From an uncultured Eubacteriales bacterium (GTDB lineage Bacteria > Bacillota > Clostridia > Lachnospirales > CAMVHY01), in the NCBI GenBank assembly GCA_948543815.1, contig CAOVHW010000002.1, positions 1-64,000 of the forward strand: DNA of 64,000 bases. The letters run 5' to 3'. The first letter of the stretch is position 1; the number at the start of each line of letters is the position of its first letter. The notes under the pieces were generated by a model that made no database searches, was not told the origin of the DNA, and was given only the letters and a program-made list of their open reading frames with translations. Below, piece by piece: positions 7,977 through 16,659 of this stretch. Made by a program: the position numbers and the translations under genes.

Positions 7977-9437
7977 TTACATTTTAATAATTTTGGTCGC
8001 TATGTTATTTTGAAAAAATTCATCGTGTTCAACTAATAACATTGTCGGTGAAAAATCTTTGATAAGCTGCTCAATCTGTATTCGTGAATAAATATCAATA
8101 AAGTTTAACGGCTCGTCCCATATATATAAATGTGCCTGTTCGCAAAGACTTTTTGCAATCAAAACTTTTTTCTTCTGTCCTTCTGAAAACTCAGCGATAT
8201 TTTTTTTAAACTGTAGCCGTTCAAAATCCATCTTCCGTAAAATTGCCTTAAACAAACTTTCATCTATATGATTTTTTTGTGCAAAATCAGAAAGTTTTCC
8301 ATTTAAATATGAAGTATTTTGCGGCATATATGAAATCAAAACGCCAGCACCAATATGAATTTTCCCGCTATGTTCAATTTTCTCTCCCATTAATAATTTC
8401 AACAAACTACTTTTACCGCATCCATTCTTTCCGGATAAAATAATTCGTTCTCCACGATTTACATTAAACGATATCGGGTTACAAATAATATTTTTGTCAT
8501 AATAAATTGCAACATCGGAAGCAGAAATAAGTGTGTCATTATGATATGTTAGCGGCATGATTTTTAATTTTTCAGCTGTCTCCAAATTTTTTAAAAGCCC
8601 CGCTTTTTGTTCTATTGATTTATGTTGCCGCGCCTCAATTGATTTGGCACGCTTCATCATCTTTGCAGATTTATGCCCAACATAACCTTTGTCCACCGCA
8701 CCAATTTTTGATGTTTCAACTCGGTCAGACCAAATAGACGAACGCTTTGCCGACTTTTGCAAACGGTTGATATCCTTTTTCAATTGTTCATTTTGTGCTA
8801 ATTCAAATTTTTGGCGCTGTTCAAAATTTGTCAGCCATGATGAAAAATTCCCACTTTGTACTTCTATGTTGGCTCTATTTAGCGACAAAATATGATTTAC
8901 ACAACCATCTAAGAAGTAACGGTCATGCGACACTAAAATAAATCCTTTTTTCTTTTGTAGATATGTCGAAACTATTTTACGCGCATTAATATCCAAATGA
9001 TTTGTCGGTTCATCTATCAACAAAAAATTTTCATCATGTAAAAATAATGCAGCCAGCAAAACTTTTGTTTGCTCACCATTCGAAAGCGTATTAAACGATC
9101 GATAAAATACATCATCATTCACTTCGAGATATGAGAATTCACGCAAAAATTCCCACTCTTGCGCATACGGACAAATTTCACACAAAATATCTTTTGTCAA
9201 TTTATTTTTATCTGCAATCGAATATGGAAAATAAGCAAACTTTACAGACGATATAATTTTCCCGCTATATTCATATTTGCCACACAAAAGATTGAGAAAA
9301 GTAGTTTTCCCTCTGCCATTTCTACCGACAAACCCAAGCCGCCAATCAGTATCTATCTGAAAATTTACGTCCTCAAAAATATTATTGTGGCTGGATGGAA
9401 ATGAAAACGTAAGATTTTGAACCTTAATCAATGACAT
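7977..9437 (-). CDS. ABC-F ATPase, Lsa/CplR-like ribosomal protection protein
   Basis: ABC-F proteins are cytosolic twin-ATPase factors that bind the ribosomal E site. The Lsa-type branch dislodges lincosamides, streptogramin A and pleuromutilins. The 486-residue protein has two ATPase domains. The first has Walker A GRNGRGKTTF, signature LSNGEQTKV and Walker B FLLIDEPTNHLD. The second has GKNGCGKSS, FSEGQKKKV and LYIWDEPLNFID. They are joined by the long basic linker at about residues 190-290 that reaches the ribosome. The opening SLIKVQNLTFSFPSS and NIFEDVNFQIDTDWRLGFVGRNGRGK resemble Lsa/CplR closely. There is no membrane domain, so it is not a transporter. ATG has AAGGAGAG. It lies between two pseudogenes, which suggests a retained accessory gene. 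Actual resistance is not shown by sequence. Confidence 0.9.
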   Translation of the reverse strand: MSLIKVQNLTFSFPSSHNNIFEDVNFQIDTDWRLGFVGRNGRGKTTFLNLLCGKYEYSGKIISSVKFAYFPYSIADKNKLTKDILCEICPYAQEWEFLREFSYLEVNDDVFYRSFNTLSNGEQTKVLLAALFLHDENFLLIDEPTNHLDINARKIVSTYLQKKKGFILVSHDRYFLDGCVNHILSLNRANIEVQSGNFSSWLTNFEQRQKFELAQNEQLKKDINRLQKSAKRSSIWSDRVETSKIGAVDKGYVGHKSAKMMKRAKSIEARQHKSIEQKAGLLKNLETAEKLKIMPLTYHNDTLISASDVAIYYDKNIICNPISFNVNRGERIILSGKNGCGKSSLLKLLMGEKIEHSGKIHIGAGVLISYMPQNTSYLNGKLSDFAQKNHIDESLFKAILRKMDFERLQFKKNIAEFSEGQKKKVLIAKSLCEQAHLYIWDEPLNFIDIYSRIQIEQLIKDFSPTMLLVEHDEFFQNNIATKIIKM

Positions 9438-9574
9438 AATTAACTCTCCTTTTAAGTTGAATCTAAACCGTTAAAATTATAAAGCAAAATTTACACACGA
9501 ATAAAAAAGTTTGCTCAAATTTTTTTACGTAAACAAAAAAATTTTTCATCATATTTATCAAAGGCAAAATTAAA

Positions 9575-9798
9575 ATGACAACTTTAATCATTTATTACTC
9601 ACATAATGGACAAAATTGCGTTAATTGAAGTATAACTTATTTGCCAAACCGATGATGATTTACAAATTTAGACTTTGCAACTGTGATTTGAAAAAAATTT
9701 ACAATGGTACAATTTTTAGCAAAGATCTTGCTTTTTATAGCACTGATGTTTCTAAATCTGAAAGTATTATCACTGATTGGGCTAAAAAATCATTGTAA
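9575..9798 (+). pseudogene. Flavodoxin pseudogene
   Basis: ATG at 9575 opens MTTLIIYYSHNGQNCVN, the FMN-binding start of a flavodoxin, and hits TGA where homologues have Gly in VNGS. The middle of the gene is deleted. In another frame the end reads GTIFSKDLAFYSTDVSKSE then SIITDWAKKSL and stops at 9796-9798, the usual flavodoxin C-terminus. Total length is about half that of a flavodoxin. It is a dead gene followed by an intact terminator hairpin at 9823. Confidence 0.8.
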
Positions 9799-9822
9799 AA
9801 ATATTTTTTAAAAGTTACAAAT

Positions 9823-9853
9823 AAAAAACTGCAGTTAAAGTCTGCAGTTTTTT
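9823..9853 (+). terminator. Intrinsic terminator after the flavodoxin remnant
   Basis: AAAAAACTGCAG (9823-9834) pairs with CTGCAGTTTTTT (9842-9853) around a 7-base loop, ending in a T-run. Confidence 0.8.
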
Positions 9854-9857
9854 TGAT

Positions 9858-10138
9858 TCATTTTGTTATATTTGTTATATTAGTAATTATTTCAATTGAT
9901 TTTATTGTCATCTCGATCCATTCTGAAATAAAACCACTTTTAATTGCATTTTTAATAGATTTAATGTTCGACCATGTGGAATAATAAATAGGGTAAATAA
10001 TATTGAACCATAAAACAAATTTTCTGCCACATTGATAAAAGTTTATTATTTAATAAATAGATATATGGCATTTCAGAACAATAGTAAGCTTCGAATTGTT
10101 TTTCATTTTTATTCTCTACTAAAAATTTTTATATACAT
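9858..10138 (-). pseudogene. Possible decayed ORF of unknown family
   Basis: On the minus strand an open frame from 10138 reads NEKQFEAYYCSEMPYIYLL and continues to VEH before a stop. A second frame then continues YYSTWSNIKSIKNAIKSG to a stop at 9858. The two frames abut, as expected of one small gene broken by a frameshift. No family is recognised, and there is no good start codon with a ribosome site. It may simply be noncoding AT-rich DNA. Apart from this and the promoter at 10198, I see nothing in 9857-10250. Confidence 0.25.
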
Positions 10139-10197
10139 AATATATTTTATAAATATGGGAAAAAGTTTTCTTCTAAAATATTAATGGTTAGCGTATC

Positions 10198-10226
10198 TTG
10201 ATATCAATAGTGTAATGTGATATGCT
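10198..10226 (+). promoter_or_regulatory. Promoter of the NlpC/P60-like gene
   Basis: TTGATA (10198-10203) and TATGCT (10221-10226) are separated by 17 bases, 25 bases before the likely start codon. Confidence 0.55.
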
Positions 10227-10250
10227 CAAATCAAATTTAATATAAAGAAG

Positions 10251-11123
10251 TTGATTAATACGAAAAGGTTAATATTAAAACTCAAAAAAATATCGTTAAT
10301 TTTTATTTCTACTTTGTTAGTTCCATGTCCAACAGTTTTCGCTGATAATATTCCTGATTGTACTCCTGGTCTTTGTACAATAAAAAATTTTTTGTCAACA
10401 GCTATGCAGCCAGTTGGTAAAACTCTTTATATGTGGGGTGGCGGCTGGAATAAAGAAGATTTTGCTGCTGGTGAAACTGCTATGCACATTGGTGTTTGGC
10501 CACAGTGGAAAGAATTTTTTGATAGTCAAGACTCAACCTATGATTTTCACAATTATGCTACTATCGATAAAGATAGTGATACTGAAATTCCTATACCTGA
10601 ATTTGTTCCATTAGGACTTGATTGTTCAGGCTATCGCGGCTGGATTCTATACAACGTTTTTCATAGTCAAGATATGGAAGGTCTGGGATATGTATTTCTT
10701 TCTGGCGAAATGCAAAATTTTATTGATAACAATTGGGGGATTGCCATAAATCCTGAGGACATACAAGATTTTAGAGCGGGAGATATAATGGCTAAACCGG
10801 GACACACTTATATGGTAATTGGTCAATGTAATGACGGTAGTGTTGTTTTTACACATTCAAGTCCTCCAGGCGTTCATATTTGTGGAACAGTTACACCAGA
10901 TGGTAACGAACAAAGTGAAGCTGTAGAATTAGCAGCGTATTACATGAAAAAATATTATCCCGAGTATGATAAAAAATTTTCATACAAAGGTTATATGCGG
11001 GGTAGTGATTATTTAACGCAGTATAAACAGTTTAGGTGGAATACTAATGATGTTATGAAAGATCCTGATGGTTATACTGAAATGCCTGCTCAACAAATTT
11101 TAAAAAATTTATTTAGTGAATAA
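10251..11123 (+). CDS. Secreted NlpC/P60-like cysteine hydrolase
   Basis: This is probably a cell-wall peptide hydrolase or amidase outside the membrane. Residues 1-31 form a signal peptide: basic KRLILKLKK, hydrophobic ISLIFISTLLV, and a likely cut after TVFA. The putative catalytic Cys is C125 in GLDCSGYRGW, the His is H185 in PGHTYMVIG, and a third polar residue follows in FTHSSPPG. This is the Cys-His layout of NlpC/P60 domains. About 290 residues is longer than a bare domain. The start is uncertain: TTG at 10251 directly abuts AAAGAAG, which is poor spacing, and no better in-frame ATG/GTG exists. A frameshifted S66 carboxypeptidase follows 24 bases downstream, suggesting a peptidoglycan-recycling pair. 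Confidence 0.8.
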   Translation: MINTKRLILKLKKISLIFISTLLVPCPTVFADNIPDCTPGLCTIKNFLSTAMQPVGKTLYMWGGGWNKEDFAAGETAMHIGVWPQWKEFFDSQDSTYDFHNYATIDKDSDTEIPIPEFVPLGLDCSGYRGWILYNVFHSQDMEGLGYVFLSGEMQNFIDNNWGIAINPEDIQDFRAGDIMAKPGHTYMVIGQCNDGSVVFTHSSPPGVHICGTVTPDGNEQSEAVELAAYYMKKYYPEYDKKFSYKGYMRGSDYLTQYKQFRWNTNDVMKDPDGYTEMPAQQILKNLFSE

Positions 11124-11147
11124 TAATTTTTTGAAAGAAATTATATT

Positions 11148-12189
11148 ATGAAATTTAAAATTGTAGGAATATCTTCAATTGTATTTGCAATACTTTTGCT
11201 TTTCAGCTTAAAAGTTTTTGGATTTGATGGCGAAATATTAATACCGAATGCTTTAAAAAAAGGCGATAAAGTTTGCTTGCTTTCGATGTCATATGTAGAA
11301 CCTTGGGAAGATCCATATTTTTATAAAGAACGTGCCAAAATTGCAATTGATAAATTAAAAAGTTATGGCTTAGAAGTTGATTTTTATGAGGAAGCTTTTA
11401 AAGTTTCTGAATTTGTTGGAGATGATACAGCTCAACTTCGTGCAGATTTATTTAATAAAGCTGTTAAAGATAAAGATATAAAAGCAATATTTGATTTTTC
11501 TGGTGGATTTTGTGCGATCCAAACTCTTGACAAAATAGACTATAAAGCTTTTAGGGCAAATAAAAAAATATTTGTAGGATATAGCGATGCGTCAATAGTA
11601 GGTCAGGCAATTTTAAAAAAATCAGGCGTAATAACTTTTCACGGTCCTATGCTAGGTGCTACGTATCATTTAAATGAAACCTTATGTTTTGATAATTTAT
11701 TTGATATACTTATGAATCCAAAACCTGAATTTGAACTTAAAAATATTGATGACGGTACTCCTTTTCAAATTTATAAAAATGGGAATTGTGAAGGTAGAAT
11801 TGTTGGCGGGAATATGTGGGAGATGCAACACTTAATGGGTACCTTATGAAGTTGAATTCAAAAATAATATTTTCTTTTTTGAAGATGATTGGTCTGATGT
11901 AAGTAAGGAAGAAGCATATCGAGTAAATAGTGAAATGTGGCATATGTTAATATTAAATAAAAATATTGAGAAGTTAAACGGTATAATTGTTGGGCCACTA
12001 GCTCGAGTTGAAACAGACGGAGATGAAATATATCGTAACTCCATTCTTAAAGCATTAGACGGTTCAAAAATTCCTATACTTTATAATTTTCATACGGGAC
12101 ATATTAATAATCCTTTAACTATTCCAGTTGGTGCAAAAGCTAAAATTGAAAATGGAAAAGTATTTATAACACAACCTGTTGTGCAATAA
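11148..12189 (+). pseudogene. S66 family LD-carboxypeptidase (MccF-like), broken by a frameshift
   Basis: S66 serine peptidases cut the L,D bond of muropeptides or inactivate microcin C-type compounds. The first frame (11148-11849) has an N-terminal hydrophobic segment (SIVFAILLLFSLKVFG), the start motif KKGDKVCLLSMSY, and the nucleophile motif FVGYSDAS. It stops just after GGNMWEMQHLMGT. The reading continues one frame over as PYEVEFKNNIFFFEDDW, through GIIVGPLARVETDG, to the catalytic His motif HTGHINNPLTIPVG, ending at 12189. Homologues have GTPY at the junction, so two bases, probably from a run of C, are missing near 11840. This is either a real recent mutation or a sequencing error, since everything else is intact. 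Confidence 0.85.
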
Positions 12190-12202
12190 ATTTATAAAAA
12201 AT

Positions 12203-12248
12203 GACTCGTGCAGATAAAAAATTAACCTGTACGAGTCTATTTTTTTAT
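12203..12248 (+). terminator. Intrinsic terminator of the NlpC-S66 unit
   Basis: GACTCGTGCAG (12203-12213) pairs with CTGTACGAGTC (12227-12237) with one G-T wobble, followed by an almost unbroken T-tract. Confidence 0.85.
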
Positions 12249-12421
12249 TTCAAATTATTTAATTAAAAAGTTATAAAGCCATTTTTATTTACCTCTATAC
12301 TTTTCCTTTCTTTATTGTTTTAATTTAAATAATTCCACCAAAAATACTATCAATCATAAAAACTATTCCTTAAAATAATTGCAATAAAAAAAATAAAATT
12401 TTGTGTCAAAGGAGGTGCAAT

Positions 12422-12910
12422 ATGGAATATATATATTATTATGATTCCCCATTAGGCGGTATTACTCTGGCTAGTGATGGTAAAGTATTGACCGGTTTGT
12501 GGTTTAATGGACAAAAATATTTTGCTAATACTCTTTCAAAAGATTATGTAAAAAAAAATTTACCTGTTTTTAAACAGACACATCAATGGCTTAATATCTA
12601 TTTCAGCGGTAAACAACCAAATTTTATTCCACTACTGAAAATAGAAACAACTCCATTTCGTAAAACTGTATGGAAAATCTTATTAACAATCCCATTCGGA
12701 CAAACAATAACATATGGAGAAATTGCTAATATAATTACAAATGGTAAAAATTCGTCTGTAATGTCCGCACGCGCTATCGGAAATGCTGTTAGTCACAATC
12801 CTATTTCATTAATTATTCCTTGCCATCGCGTAATTGGTAAAAACAAAAATTTAATTGGCTATGCAGGTGGTATTGAAAAAAAAGATACTTACTTGAAATG
12901 GAATATATAA
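12422..12910 (+). CDS. ogt: Methylated-DNA--protein-cysteine S-methyltransferase
   Basis: This suicide enzyme repairs O6-alkylguanine by moving the alkyl group to its own cysteine. The 162-residue protein shows PFRKTVWKILLTIPFGQTIT (helix-turn-helix DNA-binding start), the arginine-finger region ARAIGNAVSHNPISL, and the active-site IPCHRVIGKN followed by GYAGGIEKK. ATG at 12422 is chosen because AAAGGAGGTG is 5 bases upstream; the earlier in-frame start overlaps the site. It is a single-domain Ogt without an Ada regulatory domain. It is probably monocistronic, isolated by the terminator at 12203 and a convergent neighbour. Confidence 0.95.
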   Translation: MEYIYYYDSPLGGITLASDGKVLTGLWFNGQKYFANTLSKDYVKKNLPVFKQTHQWLNIYFSGKQPNFIPLLKIETTPFRKTVWKILLTIPFGQTITYGEIANIITNGKNSSVMSARAIGNAVSHNPISLIIPCHRVIGKNKNLIGYAGGIEKKDTYLKWNI

Positions 12911-12966
12911 ATACATTTAGTCATAATTAATTCTATAAATTCAAAATATAATTAGGAAATCACGTA

Positions 12967-14748
12967 TTAACAAACAATTTGTTGATTGTAAATTTTATCT
13001 GCATCTTCAAACAATTTTTCATCCCATATACGAACAACATTTTTTTCTGTACAATACTGCAATTTTCTTATAACTTTAGAAATATCATATATATATTCCC
13101 CTTCATTAAATATACATTCTTTACTCCTAAATTCTTCTGAGCTATTTGAATATTGAACGCTCGGAAGATTTTGCACAAACTCTCTTTCAAAACACAAATA
13201 ATTATCAGCCATTAATTTACAGTCATCATTTGCTTGCAATAAACTTTTTAAATCTTTATAAACCAACCTTGCACTTATATTTCCAGCAGAATATGGAGTT
13301 ACTTTACCATCTATATAATTAACATATAAATGGCAAAAAAAATCTATATCAATAATACAACCATAAATTTTCCCTGAACCACCTATTCGCTTTATAAATT
13401 TAGAAAGTTGTTGTTGCTTTTCTGTATATTTATTTCTATGTAATAACAACTTTATACCTGCTTCGACTTTCTCAAGGTTACCATAATAATAATCTAAATC
13501 TTCTAACTTATTTCTTTCTAATTTTCTAGGTTGTCCACCATCTAAAAGATATAATCCTTTAAATATAGAATTTTCACGACTTCCGCAATATATCATAAAC
13601 ATATATATACCATTTTTCTTTAACATATATATGTCCCCATATTTCCTATTAAATTGCATACTGATTATTTTTCCTCTGTTAAAATTAATATATTGTTCTC
13701 TCGTTATTTTATGTATCCCATCTTTATAATAAATAAATATATCATACAAACTATCGCAATTAAAATATTTTAATCCAATATTTTTTACTTTTTTACATCC
13801 AATTTGATTATCAGCATAAATTTTACATTTCTCACTGACTTCACAATAATTACGATGATTATGACCATTTAAATATATCCAAGAAGAATTATATTCATCT
13901 GCATTCCAATCTCTTTTTGGAGTATGAGTAAGAATAATAACTTTATTTTTACCTGAAGTCTTTAGCAATTTTTTATATATTGCATTAAAACGATTAGTTT
14001 CTTGTATATCTTTTTGCAAAGCTTCCTCTCCTGATAATTCATAAAAGCTTTTACCATAATTTATTTGTAAAGCATTAAATTCTTTATTTAGTCCACTAAA
14101 ACCTATTCCACCTAAAATACTAACTGCACTATTTTGAACTTTCTCTCTTAACTTTGATTCACCCATTTTTAATATTTCTTCTTCATGCAAAATTTTACAC
14201 TTCCATCTATACTCTGTATCTTCCATATATAATAAATCATTATGTAAAAAATTTATACCTAAAATATCAAAAAATTTTCTGTACATTCCTATATTTTTTT
14301 CCATCTCAATCCATGGATCAATTAACTCATGATTACCAGATACTACTACTATTTTTTCGGAATCCCAATGTTTTATTATTTCTTTATAAAATATACAATT
14401 AAATTCAAATCTAGAAGAAGTATCTCCTGCAATTAATAAATAACTGAATGGTAATGGCTTGGTCCCAATAGAATTAACCATTTCTCTTGCTAAACATCTT
14501 ATATAATGGCGTATTTCTTCTTTTGTTGCTTTTCCCTCACCAAACATATTGTAAACGCGATGTGTTAAATGAATATCACTAATATAAAAAAATATAATAT
14601 GTTCAATATCCCAACGTGCCTCTCCTTGTTCATCAATAGGTTTGGGATAATAAAATCTATCGGTTACTACAATTTCATTGTTTACGATAATTTCTTCAGT
14701 ATTTATATGTTTTTTTATACCGGAATAATATTTCCCATCATATAATCC
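12967..14748 (-). pseudogene. Metallophosphoesterase, 3' part of a gene split by an in-frame stop
   Basis: This is a calcineurin-like metallophosphoesterase. The metal motifs come in order: SDIHLTHRV (D-x-H), LIAGDTSSRF (GD), VVSGNHELID (GNHE), ILTHTPKRDW (H) and LNGHNHRNY (GHxH). The C-terminal 250 residues are of unknown type. The first ATG, at 14547, comes after the D-x-H motif, so a protein begun there would lack two metal ligands. The frame is open for 67 more codons up to a TAA at 14749-14751 and contains no ATG, GTG, TTG or CTG. That TAA is the stop of the DUF4116-like gene at 14749-15591, in the same frame. The simplest reading is one ancestral gene of about 874 codons broken by a nonsense mutation. 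Readthrough is the alternative. The substrate is unknown. Confidence 0.75.
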
Positions 14749-15591
14749 TTACAAATCTAATATGTCTGCTTTTATAATTGCACCTTCAATATTATATTTT
14801 TTCAAATCAATTCCAGCAAAATCATACTCAAGTAACACGGCATCAAAAAGATTACCATTCAAGAAATTATAAAATTCATTGAAATCATTAAATTCTTTTG
14901 TAATCTCATATGTTTTCTCATGCATAATATTTTCATTGAATAATGAAGAAACTTTGTCATATACTACTTTAATAGAAATTGCAAACATTTTTCTCTCTGC
15001 AGCATAAAATTTCTTTACAACTTGTAATTTCCCCATTGACTTTTGATAAGCCAAAATATCATCAGATATTTTTATTTGCTCTGGCATATATTGCGCAATA
15101 GAAAAATCTTTTTTCATATATTCTATACATAATTTTCTTACATCCGGACGATTAGGCATATACTTAAACCAAGATGGATCGTAACTCACAATTTTTTTTA
15201 TCAAATCAATTTCTATTTTATCATTAAACAATTCACATATATTTTCATATGAAACATATGATAAATTTTTTACATCTTTTTTTACTGCATTCATACAAAT
15301 TTCTGATGTTTTAAAATTTTCCGGTAATTTATTTAAAAATTTGGGATAAGCTTCAACTGCCAATTCACTCATTTTTTTAGTAATAAATTGATTAGGAACG
15401 TATTGGAAAGCTTTTGCATTATTTTTTACAGCTATCAAACAAATATTAGAATTTAAACATTTTCTAGATGCAAATTTTAATGCTAATGGATTTTGTTTAA
15501 TAGCTATTTCACAAATTTCTGGTGTTTGCTCTTTTTTAGGAACTTTTTGCAACAACATACAATTTGTTTTTAATTCCTTTACTATATCCAT
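14749..15591 (-). CDS. DUF4116-like repeat protein, 5' part of a stop-split gene
   Basis: The 280-residue product carries at least four repeats of about 40-48 residues with the pattern E-I-C-x-x-A-(V/I)-K, then a hydrophobic stretch ending in Y-(V/M)-P or F-A-S. Examples are ICEIAIKQNPLALKFAS, ICLIAVKNNAKAFQYVP and LCIEYMKKDFSIAQYMPEQI. This matches the DUF4116 repeat, whose function is not known. ATG at 15591 is chosen for its AAGGA spacing. The stop at 14749 is followed in frame by the metallophosphoesterase without any start codon, so this is probably the N-terminal recognition half of a former fusion. There is no signal peptide or membrane segment. Confidence 0.75.
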   Translation of the reverse strand: MDIVKELKTNCMLLQKVPKKEQTPEICEIAIKQNPLALKFASRKCLNSNICLIAVKNNAKAFQYVPNQFITKKMSELAVEAYPKFLNKLPENFKTSEICMNAVKKDVKNLSYVSYENICELFNDKIEIDLIKKIVSYDPSWFKYMPNRPDVRKLCIEYMKKDFSIAQYMPEQIKISDDILAYQKSMGKLQVVKKFYAAERKMFAISIKVVYDKVSSLFNENIMHEKTYEITKEFNDFNEFYNFLNGNLFDAVLLEYDFAGIDLKKYNIEGAIIKADILDL

Positions 15592-15697
15592 ATCATTCAA
15601 ATCCTTTTTTGAATTTTATGGACTTATTATAATATTTTTTCTAAATCAATTCAATAGTTGCTAGTGATTTTTTCTGCATAATCATAAAGTATTCGAT

Positions 15698-16597
15698 TTA
15701 ATTTTTTTGAAACGAAGAAATTTTAACATCCAACTCTTTTAACGTTTTCATTGCGTTTTCGAATAATAATTCATTGTACGTACCATCAAATATTTTTTTA
15801 AAATCATTGCACATACAATACAAACACATTTCCAACAAAATACTGTCAAAATTTTTATTCATGCAATATAAATTCAAATTATCGAGCGCAAAAACATCAG
15901 GACGTTTAATTTTAAAATCTGTAAAATTATCTTTTCGTCCACTTAAATCAAAATACAAAACTTTTTTACCTAATGCGTGTGCAAAATCGCAATCCATTCC
16001 CGTATTTATTATTACGTCCGCATTTTTCAGATACAATTTATTATAATTCAAAATTTGTATATTCAAACCGACATCTTTAAAAATGTCGTGCTCTTTTTGC
16101 GTATAAATTTCTTTCGTACCTGTAATAATTGTCAAATAATTCACATGCGGATATATTGCATCAATAAGAATTTGTGTCAGTAAATAATTTTTATCAAGAA
16201 TAAAAATTTCGAGCTGTCCAAAGTTTTTGTCTGTAACATCAAAAAATTTTTTTATTACATCGATTGCCAAAAATGCGAACAAAAAATTACCGTGTGCAAT
16301 CGGTATATCTATTTCAATGTCCGTGCGCGGCAACCTTATAATTTTAATCTGTGGCAATGATTTTATAGCAAGGTTTAATGAATGTAAAAATTTTTTTTCA
16401 TCGGTTTTTATTTTCTCAAGTGGTAGTTTAATCGAAAAACCATCTGCGAAATCAAAATTTAATTTCTCAATCAAAATTGGATTAAATTTTTTGACATACC
16501 AATCCCATATGAAATCCGGCGCCTTACGCAAAATATTAAACCTAATGGGAATTTCAGCTTTATTTTCCACGTAATTAAAAATTGCGAACTTGTCCAA
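15698..16597 (-). CDS. Unknown protein with a Rossmann-like C-terminal half
   Basis: The family is not recognised. TTG at 16597 is preferred because GAGGGA lies 6 bases upstream; the ATG at 16615 lacks a site. In the 299-residue product the second half alternates strands and helices. LEIFILDKNYLLTQILIDAI, YLTIITGTKEIY, LNIQILNY, ADVIINTGMDCDFAHALGKKVLYFDLSG look like a nucleotide- or sugar-binding Rossmann domain. It is the next gene downstream of the sugar nucleotidyltransferase at 16660, same strand, 62 bases away, so a shared pathway in surface sugar or teichoic chemistry is possible. That is inference from context only. Confidence 0.7.
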   Translation of the reverse strand: MDKFAIFNYVENKAEIPIRFNILRKAPDFIWDWYVKKFNPILIEKLNFDFADGFSIKLPLEKIKTDEKKFLHSLNLAIKSLPQIKIIRLPRTDIEIDIPIAHGNFLFAFLAIDVIKKFFDVTDKNFGQLEIFILDKNYLLTQILIDAIYPHVNYLTIITGTKEIYTQKEHDIFKDVGLNIQILNYNKLYLKNADVIINTGMDCDFAHALGKKVLYFDLSGRKDNFTDFKIKRPDVFALDNLNLYCMNKNFDSILLEMCLYCMCNDFKKIFDGTYNELLFENAMKTLKELDVKISSFQKN

Positions 16598-16659
16598 AAA
16601 AAATCCCTCGCACATATTTATCTGAAATAAATATATGAGCGCGGGATTGTGAACATTCT

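Noticed and set aside
14547..14549. ATG at 14547 as a genuine phosphoesterase start
   Set aside because: It follows the D-x-H metal motif and has no usable SD. The frame is open upstream to the stop at 14749.
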